The position numbers and the translations under genes were made by a program. A stretch of DNA of 64,000 nt from Pseudarcicella hirudinis (lineage in GTDB: Bacteria > Bacteroidota > Bacteroidia > Cytophagales > Spirosomataceae): assembly GCF_900115665.1 (NCBI RefSeq), contig NZ_FOXH01000002.1, positions 203,670 to 267,669 of the forward strand, given 5' to 3'. Of the stretch, positions 26,504 through 34,006 are shown in pieces. Each line of letters begins with the position of its first letter. The stretch's first letter is position 1. The notes under the pieces were generated by a model. It saw nothing but the letters and a program-made list of their open reading frames with translations. It ran no database searches and was not told the DNA's origin.

Positions 26504-27373
26504 ATGTTTAAGAAAATCGGGAAGAGCCTTCTGATCGGGTATCTCATACTTTTTATATTATCACAAATTCTTACTTCCTGTTTTTCATTTAAGATGAACC
26601 GAAAAGAAGTTGATAAAGTATTTGAAGGGTATAAACTCAAACCAGTTCAGCATAAAATTTTCGTGGAAGGCCAGCCAATGAATTATGCTGAAATCGGGGA
26701 TGATTCTTTGCCCGTTGCTTTCTTTGTTCATGGCTCACCTGGTTCATGGAGTGCTTTTGTGGATTTTATGAAAGATTCTGTATTATTGGAAAAGGTGAAG
26801 ATTGTATCGGTTGACAGAGTTGGTTTCGGCGATTCGGGTTTGGGAGAGGCTGAAACCTCCCTGAGTGCTCAGGCTTTTTATCTGAAACCAATTGTAGAAA
26901 AATATAAGAAAAAAGGCAAAAAGCTGATTCTCATTGGTCATTCACTTGGCGGGCCGGTAATTGCCAGAATGGCGATGGACTACCCAGAATTAATTGATAA
27001 CCTCATTATAGTAGCGGGTTCAATTGCTCCTGAACTGGAGCCTCATGAGAAATGGTTTCGGATTCCAATGGATCTTTTCCCAATAAAATTCCTTATTCCT
27101 GCAGCATTCAGGGCTTCAAACCATGAAATTTTATACCTGAAACCGGAACTCGAAAAAATGCTTCCTCTCTGGAAAAATATCCGGCAGCCTGTCATCGTCA
27201 TTCAAGGGAAAAAAGACCAGTTAGTATCACCCGAAAATGCTGCTTTTGCCCCAAAAATGTTGATAAATTCTGCGAAAGTTGACCTGGTGATTGTTGACAG
27301 TATGAATCATTTTGTGCCCTGGTCGCATCCCCAATTAATAAAAAATGCTATTTTGCAGTCGATTAAGCCATAG
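26504..27373 (+). CDS. Alpha/beta-hydrolase fold protein, membrane-anchored
   Basis: 289 residues from ATG at 26504 (a TTG three codons earlier is the alternative). A hydrophobic N-terminus (residues about 8-26, LTSC) suggests a signal anchor or lipoprotein. Catalytic features are visible: oxyanion segment HGSPGSW at about 76, nucleophile GHSLGG with S147, acid D238 (GKKDQL) and base H269 (SMNHF). The substrate is unknown; the family includes esterases, lipases and epoxide hydrolases. The cyclophilin gene starts 11 bases after its stop, so they form an operon. Confidence 0.85.
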   Translation: MFKKIGKSLLIGYLILFILSQILTSCFSFKMNRKEVDKVFEGYKLKPVQHKIFVEGQPMNYAEIGDDSLPVAFFVHGSPGSWSAFVDFMKDSVLLEKVKIVSVDRVGFGDSGLGEAETSLSAQAFYLKPIVEKYKKKGKKLILIGHSLGGPVIARMAMDYPELIDNLIIVAGSIAPELEPHEKWFRIPMDLFPIKFLIPAAFRASNHEILYLKPELEKMLPLWKNIRQPVIVIQGKKDQLVSPENAAFAPKMLINSAKVDLVIVDSMNHFVPWSHPQLIKNAILQSIKP

Positions 27374-27384
27374 ATTTTTCAATT

Positions 27385-27972
27385 ATGCCAAAACGATTTC
27401 TCCTTTATCTGTTAGCTATTACTTTTTTGATTGTTTCATGCAGGAAAGACATGCGTCTTTTCGGAGCAGATGTAAAGCAAACCCTTGAAAGGTTTGGCAG
27501 GGAAAATCCTGAAACACTTGTTAAAGTCCATACCCGCCTGGGGGATTTTACTATAAAACTGTTCGAAGAAACACCACTTCACCGGGCTAATTTTTTAAGA
27601 TTGGTAAAAGCTAATTATTATACAGACCGCTATTTTTACAGAATTGTCTATGAAACCGGAATTCAGGGTGGAGGAGAATACTTTGATCGCCTTGACTATC
27701 TTGTTCCCGCTGAATATAAACCTGAATTTACCCATAAGAGGGGTGCTGTCGGCATGGCGCGTTATGAGGAAGGAAATCCTGAAAAAGCATCCTCTCCTTC
27801 AGAATTTTTTATCATCACCAACGAGGAAGAAGCCCGGAAATTTAATGGAAATTATGTGGTATTCGGACAGGTAACGGAAGGAATGGATGTGGTAGATAAG
27901 ATTCAGCAGGCAAGGGCTTATGATGAAAAACCTGATATTCCTGTGAAATTTGATATTGAAGTGAAAGAATAG
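27385..27972 (+). CDS. Cyclophilin-type peptidyl-prolyl isomerase, lipoprotein
   Basis: 195 residues. Lipobox with Cys19 (LIVSC) places it in the periplasm or on a membrane surface. The cyclophilin domain begins at VKVHTRLGDFTIKLFEE and shows the family landmarks GIQGG, RGAVGMAR, SEFFI and FGQVTEGMDVVDKI. It should catalyse cis-trans isomerisation of prolyl bonds in exported proteins. It is translationally close to the alpha/beta-hydrolase gene upstream. Confidence 0.92.
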   Translation: MPKRFLLYLLAITFLIVSCRKDMRLFGADVKQTLERFGRENPETLVKVHTRLGDFTIKLFEETPLHRANFLRLVKANYYTDRYFYRIVYETGIQGGGEYFDRLDYLVPAEYKPEFTHKRGAVGMARYEEGNPEKASSPSEFFIITNEEEARKFNGNYVVFGQVTEGMDVVDKIQQARAYDEKPDIPVKFDIEVKE

Positions 27973-27996
27973 AAAAGGGAGTCATTTATAACTCCC
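27973..27996 (-). terminator. Hairpin between convergent cyclophilin and NUDIX genes
   Basis: GGGAGT (27977-27982) pairs with ACTCCC (27991-27996) around an 8-base loop. On the minus strand it is followed by TTTTCT, so it probably ends the NUDIX transcript. Confidence 0.55.
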
Positions 27997-28003
27997 TGAA
28001 ACA

Positions 28004-28543
28004 TTATTTAAGACTTTTTTCGACCATTCTGACAATGGAATCACTGTTGTTGTAATGTGTGACTTCTTCCAGTTTAATCCATTTCAATTCACTTGATTCA
28101 TCTTCCGGAACAACCAGTACTGCATTTTTATCAGCTTCCAGCAGAAACCGTATATCGTAATGAAAATGAGCAGGAATACCTTTTCTTTCAGGGATAAGAT
28201 GGATATCTACGTCAAAAATCTGTTCAGAGACCGGTTTGATATCTGATAAGCCTGTTTCTTCCTCTGCCTCTTTCATGGCCACCTTTAAAACATCAGGATC
28301 ACCGTCACAATGACCTCCGGTTTGAAACCACTTATCCAGCTTCAGATGATGAGTAAGCAGGGCATAACGACGTGTCTGATCGAGGATCCAGGCAGAACCA
28401 GTGACATGCCCGATCATCAGACTCCGTTCAAAACAATCTTTATGGCTTTTAATAAATGAGATTGTATCAGACAGGAAAGATGCTTCCGCTGGATTAAAAG
28501 GTTGATGATTCTCAAGTAATTGTATAATCGTGTTCCTGTGCAT
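28004..28543 (-). CDS. NUDIX hydrolase
   Basis: 179 residues from ATG at 28541-28543 (an upstream TTG 14 codons earlier is less likely). The Nudix box is at GGHCDGDPDVLKVAM-KEAEEETGL, with the core EEETG intact and Lys-Glu in place of the usual Arg-Glu; the GGHCDGDPD form is typical of one uncharacterised NUDIX branch. It should hydrolyse a nucleoside diphosphate linked to another moiety. The gene is divergent from a DUF2911 gene, with a palindrome between them. Confidence 0.87.
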   Translation of the reverse strand: MHRNTIIQLLENHQPFNPAEASFLSDTISFIKSHKDCFERSLMIGHVTGSAWILDQTRRYALLTHHLKLDKWFQTGGHCDGDPDVLKVAMKEAEEETGLSDIKPVSEQIFDVDIHLIPERKGIPAHFHYDIRFLLEADKNAVLVVPEDESSELKWIKLEEVTHYNNSDSIVRMVEKSLK

Positions 28544-28574
28544 GTGTGTCAGCTTTGATAGATAGCACCGCAAA

Positions 28575-28594
28575 TTTCGGAACAATTTCCGAAA
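28575..28594. promoter_or_regulatory. Palindrome between the divergent NUDIX and DUF2911 genes
   Basis: TTTCGGAA (28575-28582) and TTCCGAAA (28587-28594) are perfect inverted arms separated by CAAT. It lies 32 bases upstream of the NUDIX start and 60 upstream of the DUF2911 start, so it could be an operator for either gene. Confidence 0.4.
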
Positions 28595-28653
28595 GAGCCT
28601 TTTAAAGATTGATTATATTCGCTTTTTATTCAAAACTTATTCAAAACAAAAAC

Positions 28654-29511
28654 ATGAAAAAAATATTTCTGTCGCTGTTAATTCTGTCTTCAATTTCAGT
28701 CTCAGCGCAATTAAGACTTCCTCAACCAAGTTCTGCGGCCTCTGTAAGTCAAACAATCGGGACAACTGATTTAAGCATTAAATATTCCCGTCCTAATGTA
28801 AAAGGAAGAGAAATTTTCGGAAAATTATTGCCATTTGATAAAATCTGGAGAACAGGTGCTAATGCTGCAACGCAAATTACTTTATCAAATGATGCAAGCA
28901 TTGAAGGAGCTAAACTTCCGGTAGGTACATATTCAATTTTCAGTATTCCGGCTTCAGGAGACTGGACTTTGATTTTCAACAAAGATATTACTGCTTCCGA
29001 GCAATCATATTCACAGGAAAAGGATGCATTGAGAGTGACTGTAAAACCTCAGAGTATTGCTAAAGTTGAGTCATTTATCATTGATTTTTCAGATATTACA
29101 GATAGCACTGCTAATCTGAACATTTCCTGGGCAGATAAGAAAATTTCAGCAAAAGTGGCTGTGGAAACGTCAAAATTAATAGAGTCTTCTATTTCAAAAG
29201 TAAGTGTGGATAATGCGAATGCTTTAAGAACTGCGGCTGATTATTTACAGGGAAAAGGTAAACTGGATCAGGCTTTAAAACTAGCGAATGCTTCAATCGG
29301 TTTAACAGAGACTTTCAGAAATTTATGGACAAAAGCCCAGATTTTGAGCAAATTAGGCAATTATGCTGAGGCGGTTTCTTTTGCTAAGAAATCACAGGAT
29401 TTAGGACAGGGTGATGCTTCTTTCGGATTCCTTAAAGAAACCATTGAAAAAGGGATCAGCGAATGGACTTCAAAAATTCCGGTAATAACTCCGGTAAAAA
29501 AGAGGAAGTAA
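28654..29511 (+). CDS. DUF2911-family exported protein
   Basis: 285 residues from ATG at 28654. Signal peptide ends at SVSAQ. The DUF2911 domain covers about residues 25-165, with its hallmark stretches YSRPNVKGREIFG and PFDKIWRTGANAATQI and the PVGTYSIF segment. The C-terminal third (about 185-270) is helical with a TPR-like pattern (AADYLQGKGKLDQAL, AQILSKLGNYAEAV). The molecular function of DUF2911 is not known. It stands alone between a NUDIX gene and a terminator. Confidence 0.88.
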   Translation: MKKIFLSLLILSSISVSAQLRLPQPSSAASVSQTIGTTDLSIKYSRPNVKGREIFGKLLPFDKIWRTGANAATQITLSNDASIEGAKLPVGTYSIFSIPASGDWTLIFNKDITASEQSYSQEKDALRVTVKPQSIAKVESFIIDFSDITDSTANLNISWADKKISAKVAVETSKLIESSISKVSVDNANALRTAADYLQGKGKLDQALKLANASIGLTETFRNLWTKAQILSKLGNYAEAVSFAKKSQDLGQGDASFGFLKETIEKGISEWTSKIPVITPVKKRK

Positions 29512-29528
29512 GCAATGATCTTCTATTG

Positions 29529-29576
29529 AAAAATCCCGGCCTCTGTGGTCTTAACCAGCAGAGACCGGGATTTTTT
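29529..29576. terminator. Bidirectional terminator between DUF2911 and epimerase genes
   Basis: AAAAATCCCGG (29529-29539) pairs with CCGGGATTTTT (29565-29575); inside, CTCTG pairs with CAGAG after one mismatch, and GGT with ACC. T-runs are present for both strands (TTTTTT at 29571-29576, AAAAA at 29529-29533). Confidence 0.9.
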
Positions 29577-29591
29577 CAGGCTTGTGAAAAA

Positions 29592-30461
29592 CTAATTTAG
29601 TTCTACAGACCAGACTTTCTCAAATACTTCACCCGGATTTAATCGGTTAATGCCTTCTTTTTCTGTGAGTTCCTGATTATGGTTTTCGCTGTCAGCAATA
29701 CCACACCATGGCTCGATGCAAACAAAATCGGCTTGAGGAGCAGCCCAAATTCCTAAAAACGGGAAACCTTCGAAATTGAATTTCAGCTGTGTAGAAATTT
29801 TACCGGATTGAAGAATAACATTTGTCGATTTCAAATGTTTAAAAACCAGCGCATCTTTTGCGAAAAGCTCCTTGCTGATATGAATTTCATCAGTAATTTC
29901 AAATTCCAGATACGGTGCAGTCCGGATTAAACCACCATCTGTCAAAGGCCATCTGTAAAAATCTTCTTTCCGGTTAAATTTAAGCAGATAATCCTCATAT
30001 TCAGTATTTCCGACGAGAGGAACATTGAAGGCAGGGTGACCACCGACAGAGAACCACATTTCGTCAGTACCAACATTTTTTATCTGATATTTAACTTCGA
30101 GAAGATTGGATTTTAATGCATAATGAATCGTAAATTCAAAAGGAAACGGAAATACTTCCAGCGTACTTTCGTCGTGATGCAGTTGAAAATTAACATCATC
30201 CAATGATAATTCTTCCACATTGAAATGTTTATCCCGTGCAAATCCGTGTCGTGGTAATGTGTAATCTTTCCCTTTGAAACGGTAAAGGTTATCCTTTAAA
30301 GCTCCTACAATCGGAAAAAGTACCGGAGAGGATTTGCCCCAGAAAGCAGGATCAGCTCTCCACATATATTCGGTCTGATTCTGTTTATGGAAAAGACTAA
30401 TTAATTCAGCCCCTTTCGGATTGATTACGGCTTTGAGAATTTCATTTTCAATAGTTATCAT
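29592..30461 (-). CDS. Aldose 1-epimerase family protein (galactose mutarotase-like)
   Basis: 289 residues. The beta-sandwich of the aldose epimerase family is indicated by AVINPKGAELISLFHK near the N-terminus, RHGFARDKHF (about 79), FSVGGHPAFNVP (about 147) and the C-terminal FVCIEPWCG that carries the catalytic Glu. It belongs to the subgroup related to glucose-6-phosphate and LacX-type epimerases rather than GalM itself. Reaction expected: interconversion of sugar anomers in the cytoplasm. It lies 121 bases downstream of a sodium:solute symporter gene on the same strand, fitting a sugar-use context. Confidence 0.87.
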   Translation of the reverse strand: MITIENEILKAVINPKGAELISLFHKQNQTEYMWRADPAFWGKSSPVLFPIVGALKDNLYRFKGKDYTLPRHGFARDKHFNVEELSLDDVNFQLHHDESTLEVFPFPFEFTIHYALKSNLLEVKYQIKNVGTDEMWFSVGGHPAFNVPLVGNTEYEDYLLKFNRKEDFYRWPLTDGGLIRTAPYLEFEITDEIHISKELFAKDALVFKHLKSTNVILQSGKISTQLKFNFEGFPFLGIWAAPQADFVCIEPWCGIADSENHNQELTEKEGINRLNPGEVFEKVWSVELN

Positions 30462-30582
30462 ATTCCGGTCATTTTTGTTTCAAAAACCCTTGATTTAATT
30501 AAATAAGTTCCTGCTTTACGTCAGCGCTTCCGGTGTCAGAAACGAATGAGAGGAGAGCCAAAATAGCTGATTTTTCTGAAAA

Positions 30583-32274
30583 TCAATTATTAAGGGTTTT
30601 CTCTTTTTGAAACAGATTAAAGAACAAAGAAAATACAACCACAAGAATACAGCCAATCAGATTTAGCCACAAAAATGCAGTCAGATCAATCCACCAGGCA
30701 TAGATTACGCAGGCTTCAGCGAGTATCGCAGCCCAGAAAACGGCATCGCCCCTTACGGATCTGAAATAAAATGCTACCAGAAATACACCCAGAATAGTGC
30801 CATAAAACCATGAGCCCAGGATATTAACCGCCTCAATCAGGCTGCCGAGATTTACTGAAAATTGTGCGACAATAATGCAGAAAATTCCCCAGGCAAAAGT
30901 AATTAAACGGGAAGCATTGAGGTAATGTTTTTCATTTTCATCCGGCCTGATCATTCGTTTGTAAATATCAACAATAGAACAGGACGTAAGCGAACTGAAA
31001 GCAGATGCCATAGAACCCATTGAGGCAAGCAGAATAACGGCTATCAGCAAGCCTACCATGCCTACAGGAAGGTATCTGGTGACAAATGAAAGAAAAATGT
31101 AATTGGTATCGTTTGTATCAGCTTCAGGATGGTATTTTTTTATAAGACTTTTTGTATCTTCTCTTAACACTTTTGCCTGCTTGTCGGCTTCAAGGACTTT
31201 GTCTTTTGCTGTTGAAATCTGCCCGTTGTTGTGCTGTTTAAGCGCTGTTTGTAAATCAAGTACTGCGGCTTTCTTTGTTTCAAAAATCTGTGTGTTTCTG
31301 GCTGCAATCTGCCGGTATTCATTAGTATGTTTTACCTTATTCAGTTCAGTCTGGTTGAAAAACAGGGGAGACTCATTGAATTGATAGAATACAAAAACCA
31401 GAACTCCCACAAGCAGAATGAGAAATTGCATGGGAATTTTTAAAATCCCGTTCATAAGCAGCCCAATCCGACTTTCTCCCACCGATTCACCGGAAAGGTA
31501 CCTCCCGACCTGCGACTGGTCTGTACCGAAATAAGATAATTGCAGGAAAAAACCTCCGATTAATCCGGACCATACATTATATCGGTTATTTAAATCGAAT
31601 TTCCAGTCTATTACATTCAATTTTCCCATTTTCCCAGCAATTTGAAGAGTATCTGTAAAACCGATTTTTTCCGGAAGTAAATGCACTACCATATATCCGG
31701 CCAGAAACATTCCTATCATCACTACTGCCATTTGCTGCATCTGAGTGTAAGAAATGGTTTTTGAACCACCATACATGCAATAAAGCGTCACTAAAGCTCC
31801 GGTAAGAATATTGGTCCAGTAAAGATCCCAGCCAAGAATAGTAGATAAAATAATTGAAGGTGCTGAAATGGTGATTCCGGTGGATAATGCCCTTGGCAGT
31901 AAAAAAAGAAGGGAGGTAAGAACCCTGGTCTTCAGATCAAAACGGCCTTCCAGAAATTCATACGCCGTAAAAACCTTCATTTTTTTGAACATCGGAATGA
32001 AAGTAATCGACAACACGATCATTGCGAGCGGTAAACCGAAATAAAACTGAACAAAGCGCATACCGTCGGTAAAAGCCTGGCCGGGTGCAGATAAAAAGGT
32101 GATAGCACTTGCCTGCGTAGCCATTACGGATAATGTTACATGATACCAGGGCAGCTGTCTGTCTGCTAATAAGAATCCTTCAATGTTTTGTTTAGAAGCA
32201 CGTCCTTTCCACATTCCATACCCAACGATTCCTCCGAGGGTAAGGAGCAGCACGCACCAGTCAATATTCGTCAT
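30583..32274 (-). CDS. Sodium:solute symporter (SSS family)
   Basis: 563 residues with 13-14 transmembrane segments. The SSS signature region is seen in GGFFLQLSYFGTDQSQVGRYLSG (in two parts, about 240-262), and RALSTGITI and GSMASAFSSL give further matches to sodium/sugar symporters. Unusually, residues about 303-392 are a hydrophilic, coiled-coil-like insertion between two membrane segments. It is preceded by a tiny one-helix gene at 32342-32470 and followed by an aldose epimerase-like gene, so the substrate is probably a sugar or sugar derivative. Confidence 0.88.
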   Translation of the reverse strand: MTNIDWCVLLLTLGGIVGYGMWKGRASKQNIEGFLLADRQLPWYHVTLSVMATQASAITFLSAPGQAFTDGMRFVQFYFGLPLAMIVLSITFIPMFKKMKVFTAYEFLEGRFDLKTRVLTSLLFLLPRALSTGITISAPSIILSTILGWDLYWTNILTGALVTLYCMYGGSKTISYTQMQQMAVVMIGMFLAGYMVVHLLPEKIGFTDTLQIAGKMGKLNVIDWKFDLNNRYNVWSGLIGGFFLQLSYFGTDQSQVGRYLSGESVGESRIGLLMNGILKIPMQFLILLVGVLVFVFYQFNESPLFFNQTELNKVKHTNEYRQIAARNTQIFETKKAAVLDLQTALKQHNNGQISTAKDKVLEADKQAKVLREDTKSLIKKYHPEADTNDTNYIFLSFVTRYLPVGMVGLLIAVILLASMGSMASAFSSLTSCSIVDIYKRMIRPDENEKHYLNASRLITFAWGIFCIIVAQFSVNLGSLIEAVNILGSWFYGTILGVFLVAFYFRSVRGDAVFWAAILAEACVIYAWWIDLTAFLWLNLIGCILVVVFSLFFNLFQKEKTLNN

Positions 32275-32341
32275 TATTTAATCAAAAAATTATATGGTTA
32301 GTATGCAAGCGTAATTCCGGCCCGGAAACATCTGTTGCGAG

Positions 32342-32470
32342 CTACTTGAAATATTCGCCGAAGAAGTAAAAAAGAGCAATCATTACCAATAAATTTATGG
32401 TGACAATCCAATAAAACTGCTTCCAGGATTTAATGAAAGGAGGGAGAGATTGTGTGTCTTCGTTTTGCAT
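32342..32470 (-). CDS. 42-residue single-helix protein upstream of the symporter
   Basis: Reading the minus strand from ATG at 32468-32470 gives 42 codons to TAG at 32342-32344. The peptide has a short hydrophilic start (MQNEDTQSLPPF) and one clear transmembrane helix (about residues 20-37, FYWIVTINLLVMIALFYFF). It ends 67 bases before the sodium:solute symporter and probably shares its transcript. A single-helix companion suggests a small accessory subunit, as known for some SSS-family and other transporters; this role is inference. It does not overlap another gene. Confidence 0.7.
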   Translation of the reverse strand: MQNEDTQSLPPFIKSWKQFYWIVTINLLVMIALFYFFGEYFK

Positions 32471-32796
32471 GGAAATATTTTTAATCAATAAAGGCAGACT
32501 CAAAAAGAATCTTTACTCAAACGATTTGTAAAAATAGAGAATAATTGCTTGTCAACAGACATACTCAACTTGCTAATCTTTCAAAAATAGAAATTTGCTG
32601 ATTGTTCAGAGCAATCATCAGCATTTGCCGGTAATCTTGTCCTTTAACGAAGAAACGTTGAAAAACTGTATTTCTGCCATTCTATTATAAAATAAAACTA
32701 TTTCAAGTTTCTTTTTGATTTATCCATACTAAATTTCTATCTTGTTATGCTTGCATAATATTTCAACATGCTGAATTTCAACATAAAACTAAGTAT
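32471..32796. other. Divergent intergenic region, small symporter companion / SDR gene
   Basis: 326 A/T-rich bases with no plausible open frame. Minus-strand boxes such as TTTTTG with an 18-base gap to TATGTCTG (one mismatch to the -7 consensus) could drive the symporter unit, but I do not see a clean promoter for either gene and no stable hairpin. Confidence 0.4.
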
Positions 32797-33564
32797 ATGA
32801 CTGCTAATGAGATTTTTAGTCTGGAGGGGAAAGTGGCGCTTATTACCGGAGCCAGTAAAGGAATAGGGGAGTCTGTTGCCCGTTTTTTTGCAGCCTGTGG
32901 AGCGAAGGTTGTTATTAATTCCAGAAAACAGGAGGATTTGGACAAAGTTGCGGCCAGTATTACTGAACAGGGGGGAATTTGCATCGGGATTGCCGGGAAT
33001 GCCGGAGATTTGGCGGGTTGTAAGGTATTAGTAGATAAAACGGTTGAATTGTATGGTGGCATAGATATCCTTGTAAACAATGCTGCCTCAAATCCGGTTT
33101 ACGGTCCTGTGCTGGAATGCGAAGAGTGGGCTTTTGATAAAATCATGAATGTAAACGTTAAGGCTCCTTTCGAATTGGGTAAACTTGTACACCCGGTTAT
33201 GAAGCAGAGAGGCGGTGGTTCAGTCATTAATATCAGTTCCATTGCAGGAATTACACCTGATCCCGGTTTGGGAATGTACTCTGTTTCGAAAGCAGCTTTA
33301 AATATGCTTACTAAAGTTACTGCCAGGGAATGGGGGGCAGATGGGATTCGGGTAAACTCTATTTGTCCGGGTCTGATAAAAACAAAATTCTCAGAAGCAC
33401 TGTGGAAAAACGATCAGATTTTAGCGCATTTTGTGAAGAAGCTGCCTATTGCAAGAATGGGAACTGTAGAAGAAATAGCAGGTCTTGCCTTGTTTCTTGC
33501 TTCAGATGCCTCCGGATATTGCACAGGTGGAATATATGCCGCAGACGGTGGAACAACTGTTTAA
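32797..33564 (+). CDS. Short-chain dehydrogenase/reductase (SDR), classical type
   Basis: 255 residues. Classical SDR motifs are present in order: cofactor-binding TGASKGIG (about 18-25), NNAA (about 91-94), catalytic Ser in INISSIAG (about 146), YSVSK with the Tyr and Lys (about 162-166) and PG after the sixth strand (ICPGLIKT). The C-terminal GGIYAADGGTTV is the usual end of the family. It should use NAD(H) or NADP(H) to interconvert an alcohol and ketone; substrate unknown. It stands alone between a divergent transporter unit and a tRNA gene. Confidence 0.92.
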   Translation: MTANEIFSLEGKVALITGASKGIGESVARFFAACGAKVVINSRKQEDLDKVAASITEQGGICIGIAGNAGDLAGCKVLVDKTVELYGGIDILVNNAASNPVYGPVLECEEWAFDKIMNVNVKAPFELGKLVHPVMKQRGGGSVINISSIAGITPDPGLGMYSVSKAALNMLTKVTAREWGADGIRVNSICPGLIKTKFSEALWKNDQILAHFVKKLPIARMGTVEEIAGLALFLASDASGYCTGGIYAADGGTTV

Positions 33565-33717
33565 CAGGAGGGCATTTTAAATTTTTTTCACAAAAAAATA
33601 ATTTTTTTTTCATCAGGCAGATTTTCGTAAGTGTTTGATAATGAAATGGTGATGGCTTTAAATGAGCGTTCTGAGGGTTTTTTTGAGGATTTTTCTGAAA
33701 ATATTTTTGAAGAGGGC

Positions 33718-33748
33718 TTGCAAATTAAAAAAGCTCTGCCTAATTTTG
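33718..33748 (+). promoter_or_regulatory. Promoter of the tRNA-Leu gene
   Basis: TTG at 33718-33720, a 20-base gap, then TAATTTTG at 33741-33748: a full match to the Bacteroidota promoter pattern. The tRNA begins 17 bases after the box, so the 5' leader to be trimmed by RNase P is about 10 bases. Confidence 0.7.
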
Positions 33749-33764
33749 CAACTCCAAAACGCAA

Positions 33765-33846
33765 GCGGGCGTGGTGGAATTGGTAGACATACCAGACTTA
33801 GGATCTGGCGCCGCGAGGCATGGGGGTTCGAGTCCCTCCGCCCGTA
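33765..33846 (+). tRNA. tRNA-Leu (anticodon TAG)
   Basis: 82 bases fold as a class II tRNA with a long variable arm. Acceptor stem GCGGGCG pairs with CGCCCGT (first pair G-U); discriminator base A at 33846 as expected for leucine. The anticodon stem is CCAGA/TCTGG (33792-33796 and 33804-33808) with anticodon TAG at 33799-33801, reading CUA. The T-arm contains GGTTCGAGTCC. CCA is not encoded. Confidence 0.95.
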
Positions 33847-33852
33847 CTAAAC

Positions 33853-33896
33853 AAAGCCCTCTTTACCGTTACAGGTTCTGAGGGTTTTTTCTTTTT
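33853..33896 (+). terminator. Terminator after tRNA-Leu
   Basis: AAAGCCCTC (33853-33861) pairs with GAGGGTTTT (33880-33888) including one G-U pair; ACC and GGT can pair inside the loop. A run TTTTTTCTTTTT follows. Confidence 0.8.
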
Positions 33897-34006
33897 GGGT
33901 TGGTAAGTATTATTGGTTCTCTGAAATATCATCAGAGAAAGACTAACACAGTTGCAGACTCAAATCCCTGAATTTAAAATTGCTTTTTAAATCCGAAATC
34001 AAAAAA

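Larger units (their letters stand above)
33668..33890 (+). repeat. 16-base direct repeat flanking the tRNA-Leu gene
   Basis: GTTCTGAGGGTTTTTT occurs at 33668-33683 and again at 33875-33890, on either side of the tRNA gene and 207 bases apart. The right copy is the descending arm and T-run of the tRNA terminator, so the left copy may be the relic of a terminator from a lost upstream tRNA unit. Confidence 0.6.

Noticed and set aside
32797-33564. Naming the SDR as a FabG-type 3-oxoacyl-ACP reductase
   Set aside because: It has generic SDR motifs but no fatty-acid-synthesis neighbours, so the substrate is left open.
33662-33850. Open frame of 62 residues across the tRNA-Leu gene
   Set aside because: It runs through the tRNA and its terminator region, and its translation has no protein-like features beyond reading through structured RNA.
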